From the NCBI GenBank assembly GCA_964617105.1, contig CAZTWC010000180.1, positions 1-7,415 of the forward strand: a DNA stretch of 7,415 nucleotides, given 5' to 3'. Position numbers and translations under genes: made by a program. Under the pieces are notes generated by a model. It ran no database searches and was not told the origin of the DNA. It saw only the letters and a program-made list of their open reading frames with translations. Numbering within the stretch: the first letter of the stretch is position 1; each line of letters begins with the position of its first letter. This stretch comes from CAZTWC01 sp964617105 [NCBI: uncultured Myxococcia bacterium]. GTDB lineage: Bacteria > CAZTWC01. Shown here in pieces: positions 1-7,415 of this stretch.

Positions 1-451
1 TGTAATCGCTCATGATCCTTTTATCAGCGTGGAAGAGGGTGAAAAACTAGGAGTAAAAATGGTTTCTTTTGATCAACTACTCCAGGAGGCTGACTTTTTG
101 ACCATCCATGTGAAAAAGAGTAACCAAACAACCGATTTGCTGGATGAAGCCGCTTTTGCCAAAATGAAAAAAGGGATCAGCATTGTCAATTGTTCCCGGG
201 GTGGTATAGTCAACGAACAGGCTATGAAAAATTCTTTGGATAACGGGACTGTTAAGCGGGCCGCTATCGATGTGTATATGAATGAACCGGCTCCACAGGG
301 ACATATCCTGGTAGACCATCCGGCTGTCATCTGCACCCCTCATATCGGCGCCTCCACCCGTGAGGCTCAAATAATTGTAGCGGATGCGGTAGCCCGCCAG
401 ATAAGCGACTACTTACTTGACGGCAAAGTAGTCAACTGTGTTAACCGATAA
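1..451 (+). CDS. serA: D-3-phosphoglycerate dehydrogenase-type 2-hydroxyacid dehydrogenase, C-terminal part (5' end outside window)
   Basis: The frame is open from base 2 and no start is needed inside the window. The translation begins VIAHDPFIS, which fits the strand after the Rossmann glycine motif of the D-2-hydroxyacid dehydrogenase family. The expected catalytic residues are visible: Arg in NCSRGG (197-199), Glu in DVYMNEP (284-286) and His in TPHIGAST (341-343). TPHxGAST is typical of 3-phosphoglycerate dehydrogenases, which oxidise 3-phosphoglycerate with NAD+ in the first step of serine synthesis in the cytosol. The protein ends in VVNCVNR, exactly where the catalytic part of the long form ends, so the roughly 200-residue regulatory region with the ACT domain is absent. 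It is therefore a short-form enzyme or a truncated one. The segment HVKKSNQT replaces the usual HxPLTxxT. purA starts 18 bases downstream, suggesting co-transcription. PGDH is the best call; another 2-hydroxyacid dehydrogenase of the family cannot be excluded without the N-terminus. Confidence 0.82.
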   Translation, partial: VIAHDPFISVEEGEKLGVKMVSFDQLLQEADFLTIHVKKSNQTTDLLDEAAFAKMKKGISIVNCSRGGIVNEQAMKNSLDNGTVKRAAIDVYMNEPAPQGHILVDHPAVICTPHIGASTREAQIIVADAVARQISDYLLDGKVVNCVNR

Positions 452-457
452 AATTGA

Positions 458-1753
<1,296 letters not shown>

Positions 1754-1808
1754 TCCGGTTTTGTCAACCCCGGGCATGAGCCCAAGGTTTTAAAGCGGAA
1801 GTAAATAA

Positions 1809-1838
1809 CTCGGGATTGAAATTCCGGGATTTTTTTTT
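1809..1838 (+). terminator. intrinsic terminator after purA
   Basis: Arms 1809-1816 and 1821-1828 pair over 8 base pairs, two of them G-U, around a TGAA tetraloop. A run of nine T (1830-1838) follows almost directly. It lies 55 bases after the purA stop and before the gro promoter, so it separates the two transcription units. Confidence 0.8.
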
Positions 1839-1854
1839 CATTTAAAAAAAAGGG

Positions 1855-1882
1855 TTGAAAAAAATTTAAAACTCTCTATTAT
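1855..1882 (+). promoter_or_regulatory. sigma70-like promoter of groESL
   Basis: A -35 box TTGAAA (1855-1860) and a -10 box TATTAT (1877-1882) are 16 bases apart, and each differs from consensus at one position. The expected transcription start is about 1888-1890, the left edge of the CIRCE operator. This is the usual geometry for HrcA repression. The leader to groES would be about 90 bases. Confidence 0.72.
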
Positions 1883-1889
1883 CTATCTT

Positions 1890-1916
1890 CTAGCACTCTG
1901 GTCTTCCGAGTGCTAG
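1890..1916 (+). promoter_or_regulatory. CIRCE operator (HrcA binding site)
   Basis: A perfect 9-base inverted repeat, CTAGCACTC (1890-1898) and GAGTGCTAG (1908-1916), is separated by exactly nine bases. The family consensus is TTAGCACTC-N9-GAGTGCTAA; only the outermost pair of each arm differs and the symmetry is kept. CIRCE is the binding site of the heat-shock repressor HrcA. Repression is relieved when GroEL is titrated by unfolded protein, which gives feedback on this operon. hrcA itself is not in the window. Confidence 0.96.
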
Positions 1917-1980
1917 TTTTTCTGAATTATCAATTTGGCGGACATCTTATCCATCCGTCAGTATAGAAAGGAGTTCTATT

Positions 1981-2268
1981 ATGGGAATAAGACCATTACA
2001 CGATCGTATACTGATTAAGCGTTCTGAGCACTTGGAAATCACTAGTGGCGGAATAATCATCCCCGATACTGCCAAAGAAAAACCCATGGAAGGTGAAGTT
2101 ATTGCTGTTGGACATGGCCGCCAATTTGTTAATGGCGAAATCCGCCCTCTCGAGGTAAAAATTGGAGATAAAGTGCTATATGGAAAATATTCAGGCACCG
2201 AAATAAAAATAGATGACCATGAACATCTGATGATTCGGGAAGATGATGTTCTAGGTATTTTCTCATAA
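1981..2268 (+). CDS. groES: co-chaperonin GroES (Hsp10)
   Basis: GroES forms the heptameric lid that closes the GroEL folding chamber in the cytosol. The 95-residue length is standard. The N-terminal strand [12 protein letters not shown] is typical. The mobile loop around residues 16-31 carries GGIII at 23-27, the hydrophobic tripeptide that docks on the GroEL apical domain, followed by PDTAKEKP. The core continues with [23 protein letters not shown] and a C-terminal [12 protein letters not shown]. The ATG is preceded by AGAAAGGAG (1965-1973) with a 7-base gap. It is the first gene of the CIRCE-controlled operon, 63 bases before groEL, with no terminator between them. Confidence 0.98.
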   Translation: MGIRPLHDRILIKRSEHLEITSGGIIIPDTAKEKPMEGEVIAVGHGRQFVNGEIRPLEVKIGDKVLYGKYSGTEIKIDDHEHLMIREDDVLGIFS

Positions 2269-2286
2269 TAAATTATGCTTTAATAG

Positions 2287-4023
<1,737 letters not shown>

Positions 4024-4032
4024 TAATGCCCG

Positions 4033-4056
4033 CAGGGGAGAAAGAATCCTCCCCTG
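4033..4056 (+). terminator. first hairpin after groEL, weak terminator or 3'-end stabiliser
   Basis: A perfect 8-base-pair stem, CAGGGGAG (4033-4040) with CTCCCCTG (4049-4056), has an 8-base loop. Only GGTTT follows it, so termination by this element alone would be inefficient. It begins 9 bases after the groEL stop and may protect the mRNA 3' end or back up the next hairpin. Confidence 0.5.
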
Positions 4057-4073
4057 GTTTACCTATGCAATAT

Positions 4074-4110
4074 AAAAGGGGATGAGCATATTGTTCATCC
4101 CCTTTTTTTT
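4074..4110 (+). terminator. strong intrinsic terminator of groESL, possibly bidirectional
   Basis: GGGGATGA (4078-4085) pairs perfectly with TCATCCCC (4095-4102). The stem can extend inward by G-U, C-G and A-T pairs and outward by A-T pairs. Eight T (4103-4110) follow on the + strand. On the - strand the same stem is followed by TTTTAT, and the converging STAS gene ends at 4142, so the element may serve both operons. Confidence 0.88.
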
Positions 4111-4141
4111 GTCAAACCTCAAGGGTTCGCTCAAAAATTAA

Positions 4142-4474
4142 CTAGAACTCTTTTAACATCTCTTCTCGTGATCTATAATAGGTAAACAGGCTAAACAGGC
4201 TGGTAGTTTTAAAAATATCGATAATATGGGCTGAGGGATTAAAGACACAAAATTTCTTTTCCCCATTTTTGGTTGCCCGATAAAATTCCAAAATTTCGTT
4301 GAGGCCAATACTGGTCAGAATTCCCAACTCAGTTAAATCCAGCGCGATTTTATTATATTCCCCGCTCAGTACTGACTTGGCGATCATCCGCATTTTAGGT
4401 GCCGTTTCCATAACCAGGTTACCTTTGATCGTTACAATGGCTATCCCTTCAATATTTACTATATCAATTTCCAT
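4142..4474 (-). CDS. small STAS-domain protein (anti-sigma-factor-antagonist or MlaB-like)
   Basis: The 110-residue protein fits a single STAS domain with nothing else. It has an opening beta strand (residues 2-8), IAIVTIKGNLVMETA, the strand KIALDLTEL (42-50), the loop and helix start LTSIGLNEIL (53-62), KKFCVFNPSAHIIDIFK, and a C-terminal helix region ending SREEMLKEF. STAS proteins act as phosphorylation-controlled partners of anti-sigma kinases or as subunits such as MlaB in lipid-transport ABC complexes. The sequence alone does not decide between these. The phospho-site loop reads T54-S55-I56-G57-L58 where SpoIIAA-type proteins have D-S-S-G-L, so the canonical Ser is Ile. No kinase or phosphatase gene is visible nearby. 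It is cytosolic, with no signal peptide. Its ATG overlaps the end of the upstream gene by 11 bases, suggesting translational coupling, and it is the last gene of the - strand operon. Confidence 0.82.
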   Translation of the reverse strand: MEIDIVNIEGIAIVTIKGNLVMETAPKMRMIAKSVLSGEYNKIALDLTELGILTSIGLNEILEFYRATKNGEKKFCVFNPSAHIIDIFKTTSLFSLFTYYRSREEMLKEF

Positions 4475-5156
4475 CTGGTCTACCCCCCTGTTTTTTTACA
4501 ATTATAATTGATTTGGCAATAAAATTCATCGTATTATCCGCATTATCTTTATCATCCTTGAAAAACAAACGGACAAATGAACCAAAAAATGAACGCTGTC
4601 CTCCTACCTGCCTGTGACTGTGCACATTTTCAAAATAGCGACGCGATTTTTGCAGGATATCTTTAGAATTAGGATTTTTATTTACCTTAATTTTAATTTT
4701 GACCGGAGAATCAAATTGGGTGGTACTTTTTAAAATAATTATTTGTCGGGCAATAAAATCTTCAAGTTGCTCCACTCTGTTTACCAGCAATCGTTTATGA
4801 CCCTCTGAAGTTTTAATTTTTAGCAGGAATATCTCGTCCCATAGATCATACCTGATAAAATATAGAGTTTTTTTATTTACCAATACCTGTTTTTTGGTGG
4901 TGACCTTAATTTCCACCATAATATTGTTGGTAAGTCCGTTTTTTAATTTACTCCTAAAAGGTGGGTTAAATATTTTTGCAATAGAAAAGTTGATAGCAAT
5001 ATCCTGGTTGTCCAGAGTTTCTACTTTAACTTCCAGGTTTATGGCAGAGGCCAGGCATATGGGATTAAAAGTGAACAGAACCACCAAAACCATTAGGGTC
5101 CTTAACCCTCCAAAAATACACCGGAAAGCGAATATGGCCAAATCAGTAACTATCAT
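4464..5156 (-). CDS. secreted/periplasmic protein, DUF4390-like
   Basis: From the ATG at 5156 this is a 230-residue protein. A hydrophobic N-terminus ends in FTFNPICLASA and is probably cleaved after about residue 38. There is no lipobox. The mature part begins with a beta-rich segment (VKVETLDNQDIAINFSIAKIF) and then alternates strands, with YFIRYDLWDEIFLLKI in the middle. Near the C-terminus is RSFFGSFVRLFF, followed by NADNTMNFIAKSIII. The first half resembles my memory of DUF4390; the C-terminal FFGSFV motif recalls proteins encoded beside Omp85 proteins in deltaproteobacteria. Both are recollections, not search results. The start is uncertain: TTG at 5165, ATG at 5156, or ATG at 5093, which alone has a good AAGGA but leaves a short signal peptide without positive charge. 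It follows the Omp85 gene closely and overlaps the STAS gene by 11 bases. The gene is AT-rich. Its function is unknown; a periplasmic partner of the Omp85 protein is a guess. Confidence 0.62.
   Translation of the reverse strand: MIVTDLAIFAFRCIFGGLRTLMVLVVLFTFNPICLASAINLEVKVETLDNQDIAINFSIAKIFNPPFRSKLKNGLTNNIMVEIKVTTKKQVLVNKKTLYFIRYDLWDEIFLLKIKTSEGHKRLLVNRVEQLEDFIARQIIILKSTTQFDSPVKIKIKVNKNPNSKDILQKSRRYFENVHSHRQVGGQRSFFGSFVRLFFKDDKDNADNTMNFIAKSIIIVKKQGGRPDGN
4483..4488 (-). promoter_or_regulatory. unusual G6 ribosome-binding site of the STAS gene
   Basis: On the - strand a run of six G lies 8 bases before the STAS start codon and is the only purine-rich Shine-Dalgarno candidate. It sits inside the 3' end of the upstream gene, just after a run of seven A and CA. 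Pairing with CCUCC would need a G-U pair, so translation may depend on ribosomes finishing the upstream gene. Confidence 0.45.
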
Positions 5157-5178
5157 AAAAACCAAAAAAACTGTGGGA

Positions 5179-6555
5179 TCAAAAAATTGTATCTAATATA
5201 TAGGAAGTTGAAATCGTAAAAACACCGATATAAGTATCCATCTTTAAACCGATATCAAAAGAAAGCGGTATGGTAAATGGATCATTTACCCCCCCGGTGT
5301 GGGTTACATCCACCGCTCCATAAGCGTAGCCCTTGTAGAAATATCTTCCTTTCAGCCAAAGCGGCACGGCATATCCCATCCTGCCAGATATCAAAACATC
5401 GTCATACCTTATGGTATCGGTCACTTCGGTAAAATTCAATTCCAGGCTTCGGGGCAATGAATATTTATCCAAAGAAAAAAAGGCATAATCTCCCCGAAAA
5501 AACTTGTTGAAAAAAGGGCATTTATTTTGAGCCTGGACCAACCCGCCCAGGGCTCTTAGAGTAATAATGTGATTGTGACTGACCGTATAATATTTTTCAA
5601 AGGAAGCAAAATACTTGCTAAAATCGTAGTCACTGGCCACCAGTTTGGTGCCCAACTCTATAGAGAGGTTTAGTCGAGAACCGGAGGATGGTAAAAATTG
5701 GCCATTGCGGCTATCACGTTGATAAGTAAAAGTAATAGTTGATAAATAACTTTTACCCGGATAAATATCGTTGGGCAAAACACTCCCAGAGGTTCGCTTT
5801 TTTTTAATATGTGATTCCAGTCCTTCAAGGCGATAATCAGTATAGAAGCGATGGAATCCCCCCGCCCTGAAACCTAGTGATAACAATCCGCCCAATCTCC
5901 TATACTCCAGCCTCTCCACTTCTGCCAATGAGATATCTTCAAAAGCCAACTCCACCGCATTATTGTATACCAAACCTAGCCCAAAAATCAGGTTATTACT
6001 GGTAAATTCGGGATCCATAAATTGCAACCTGTATCCCTGTTGACTTTTACCAAAAACCATAGACGCAGACAGATAAAGCCCCTTACTTAAAAAGTTAGTG
6101 GTGGCCAGACCGCCGCCTCCAAAAAGATCCCGTCGCCGATTGAGCCCTAAAAAGAGATCGTTTACAATAATATCTCCCCTCTCCTCAACCTGGAAAACCA
6201 AAATCACTTTCCCCTTTTCCGAACCCTTTTTCAGAGAGGTGTTAACCGACTTGAACAACCCGGTGTTGAGTAATTTCAGGCGTGAAATAATCACCTTCTC
6301 CTCATTTAGCAACTCCCCCATCCGCACGTCCAATTTTCTGCGGATAAACTCATCTTCAGTGTTATGATTGCCCTTAATATCGATACGCTCCAGGATATAT
6401 GGCAATATTTGATTAAATCGTTGATCATCCTGCTCCGCTTCTTTAACAGACTGGGTGGTAGTTAGATTCAATTGCTGAGCCATCGTCTGGGTAATAAATA
6501 GCGTAAGTAACAGAAAGACCAAAACAAAATATCTGATTAAATGATTTTCATGCAT
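5179..6555 (-). CDS. Omp85/BamA-TamA superfamily outer-membrane protein with one POTRA domain
   Basis: The 458-residue protein starts with a signal peptide (residues 1-26: basic start, hydrophobic core, cleavage after TMA). One POTRA domain follows at about 55-126, with ILERIDIKGN at its start and LNTGLFKSV in its helix-strand part. From about 130 to the end there are alternating strands typical of a 16-strand barrel. YQRDSRNGQFLPSSGSRL (278-295) matches the D15 motif (R-D-x-x-x-G-x-F-x-P-x-x-G). The last residue is Phe, the usual barrel-insertion signal. BamA has five POTRA domains and TamA three, so this is neither; it belongs among small Omp85 proteins that insert or translocate proteins at the outer membrane. 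The expected RGF/RGY motif of the lid loop is not recognisable. In its place residues 354-385 contain RGDYAFF, LPRSLELNF and IRYDD. It starts 18 bases after the surface-protein gene, with only a weak, distant AGGA before the ATG. Confidence 0.85.
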   Translation of the reverse strand: MHENHLIRYFVLVFLLLTLFITQTMAQQLNLTTTQSVKEAEQDDQRFNQILPYILERIDIKGNHNTEDEFIRRKLDVRMGELLNEEKVIISRLKLLNTGLFKSVNTSLKKGSEKGKVILVFQVEERGDIIVNDLFLGLNRRRDLFGGGGLATTNFLSKGLYLSASMVFGKSQQGYRLQFMDPEFTSNNLIFGLGLVYNNAVELAFEDISLAEVERLEYRRLGGLLSLGFRAGGFHRFYTDYRLEGLESHIKKKRTSGSVLPNDIYPGKSYLSTITFTYQRDSRNGQFLPSSGSRLNLSIELGTKLVASDYDFSKYFASFEKYYTVSHNHIITLRALGGLVQAQNKCPFFNKFFRGDYAFFSLDKYSLPRSLELNFTEVTDTIRYDDVLISGRMGYAVPLWLKGRYFYKGYAYGAVDVTHTGGVNDPFTIPLSFDIGLKMDTYIGVFTISTSYILDTIF

Positions 6556-6573
6556 ATCGAGGTACCGATCCTA

Positions 6574-7415
6574 TTACGGAGTATTTGCTTTCAGGGAAAC
6601 CGGTAATGGCAGTTGACAAGATTCGATTTTACCGACTGGATTCTTGTATTTAGCAGAGATCAATATATCGGCATTCTGAGCGCCGCCTGTAGTATCTTCA
6701 AAACAAAAATCAATACTGTAAACCTGATTAAAGAGGGCGTCCTTAACATTGAACCTGGTGCTACCGTTAGCAAACCTCACAGCAGAACCCGTGGCGCCAA
6801 CGGTTATTTCTGTATCGTCAATAAGGGGGCCGAAATTCTTGTCACCAAACCAGTATAAAAGAGTTTCCCAATGGTTATCTTTACACCTGTTGTCCAGAGG
6901 CATCTGTGGCTCACCCTTGATATAGACATGGGAATGATAAAAATGGGTATCACAGACACCACTCCAGCGCATACGGTTAGATACCCAGATTACGCTGCTA
7001 TTATCCCATTTGCCATTACCGTTATCCCATTCTCCATTAGAGTTGGAGTCGATATAAAATTCGTTTAAGCGGGTGTCGGTGGAGGTATCACAAATGGCGT
7101 TGTTATTTTTGTCCACAAAGGGTTCTGGTAAATCGACAAAACATTCTCCATCCCATATACCGTTTCCGTTGGTGTCATTGGCCGCTGGGTCGAAAACATC
7201 ACCAGCCTCTGGTGCATAACAACCATCATTGTTTTTATCGATGGTCAGCGGTTCATTTTTATAATTTTCGTAATAATTGTTTTTTGCATCCCCGTACTCA
7301 GTAAAAATCTCTTCTCCGTCAGTAACCGCTATCACCGTTACTAGGCCGTCACCACCGGCAAATTGGAGAGGTTCTTTGCACTCTTTTTTGTAAATATCTT
7401 TTATTTGGTTGCCAC
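6574..7415 (-). CDS. surface or secreted protein with calcium-loop-like repeats and Ig-like C-terminus (5' end outside window)
   Basis: The frame stays open to the right edge, so the start lies outside the window. A GTG at 7335 falls inside continuous family-like sequence and is probably not the start. The visible 280 residues open with a strand-rich stretch (GGDGLVTVIAVTDGEE) that looks like the end of a bacterial Ig-like domain. Four tandem 21-residue units of DxNxNGxxD type follow (6988-7239), resembling calcium-binding EF-hand/thrombospondin-3-like loops. Next comes a Trp/His/Cys-containing segment (RMRWSGVCDTHFYHSH), and then a likely final Ig-like domain beginning near DTEITVGATGSAV. 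The fold calls are inference. Seven cysteines lie in the visible part, fitting an oxidising extracytoplasmic location. No Phe-terminated barrel, LPXTG motif or PEP-CTERM anchor is seen at the end (LPVSLKANTP). Transcription runs on into the Omp85 gene. The role may be adhesion or cell-surface structure; no enzyme motif was recognised. Confidence 0.7.
   Translation of the reverse strand, partial: GNQIKDIYKKECKEPLQFAGGDGLVTVIAVTDGEEIFTEYGDAKNNYYENYKNEPLTIDKNNDGCYAPEAGDVFDPAANDTNGNGIWDGECFVDLPEPFVDKNNNAICDTSTDTRLNEFYIDSNSNGEWDNGNGKWDNSSVIWVSNRMRWSGVCDTHFYHSHVYIKGEPQMPLDNRCKDNHWETLLYWFGDKNFGPLIDDTEITVGATGSAVRFANGSTRFNVKDALFNQVYSIDFCFEDTTGGAQNADILISAKYKNPVGKIESCQLPLPVSLKANTP
6988..7239 (-). repeat. 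four 21-residue DxNxNGxxD repeats
   Basis: Units begin at Asp codons ending at 7239, 7176, 7113 and 7050, exactly 63 bases apart. Their first nine residues are DKNNDGCYA, DTNGNGIWD, DKNNNAICD and DSNSNGEWD. A further NGNGKWD follows in the last unit. Conserved Asp/Asn at positions 1, 3 and 5 (and Asp at 9 in three units) suits calcium coordination. The preceding segment from about 7302 may be a worn-out fifth unit. Confidence 0.85.

Noticed and set aside
1769-1786. Short GC-rich inverted repeat GGGC-ATGA-GCCC just after purA
   Set aside because: Only four base pairs and no proper T run follow. The hairpin at 1809-1828 with T9 is a far better terminator.
1938-1958. Possible hairpin in the groES leader (thermosensor idea)
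   Set aside because: Only about five pairs, one of them G-T, with a loop of 11 bases, and it does not cover the ribosome-binding site. CIRCE already explains heat control.
6098-6367. Arg/Pro/Ser-rich open frame on the + strand inside the Omp85 gene
   Set aside because: It is the complement of POTRA and barrel coding sequence. The - strand frame has signal peptide, POTRA and barrel motifs; this one has none.
7333-7335. GTG as the start codon of the surface-protein gene
   Set aside because: The frame remains open to the window edge and the residues before it (GGDGLVT) continue the same Ig-like strand pattern, so the true start is probably outside the window.

Overview
The window comes from a diderm (Gram-negative-type) bacterium. 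It encodes an Omp85-type outer-membrane beta-barrel, and its groESL operon carries a perfect CIRCE operator, which implies HrcA-type heat-shock control. The style of the genes (purA behind a PGDH-type dehydrogenase, a one-POTRA Omp85 protein next to a DUF4390-like secreted protein, a surface protein with DxNxNGxxD loops) recalls deltaproteobacterial-type lineages (Desulfobacterota/Myxococcota) or a neighbouring uncultured phylum. That placement is an inference from remembered family resemblance, not from a search.

Left part, + strand (1-1838): the 3' end of a D-3-phosphoglycerate dehydrogenase-type gene (serA-like, no C-terminal ACT region) is followed after 18 bases by complete purA (adenylosuccinate synthetase). 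The pair looks like one transcript and ends at a clear intrinsic terminator (hairpin 1809-1828 plus T9).

Middle part, + strand (1855-4110): a self-contained heat-shock operon. It has a sigma70-like promoter (TTGAAA-N16-TATTAT), a perfect 9-9-9 CIRCE inverted repeat placed over the expected transcription start, groES, and groEL with a long C-terminal (MGG)7MM tail. It is closed by two consecutive hairpins, the second a strong intrinsic terminator that could also stop transcripts arriving from the opposite strand.

Right part, - strand (4142-7415): four genes in the same direction with 18-base and about 22-base gaps and one 11-base overlap, so probably one operon whose promoter lies beyond the window. 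In order of transcription they are: a surface/secreted protein with four tandem 21-residue calcium-loop-like repeats and a likely Ig-like C-terminal domain (its 5' end is outside the window); an Omp85/BamA-superfamily barrel with one POTRA domain and no recognisable RGF/RGY lid motif; a secreted DUF4390-like protein; and a small STAS-domain protein with a non-standard phosphorylation loop. This set is the least explained part of the window. The Omp85 protein may work with the DUF4390-like protein at the outer membrane, and possibly with the upstream surface protein as a client, but only gene order supports this.

No tRNA, rRNA, CRISPR array, insertion sequence or attachment site was recognised. 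No gene-free stretch exceeds 300 bases. The largest, 1754-1980, holds the purA terminator, the gro promoter, CIRCE and the groES leader.
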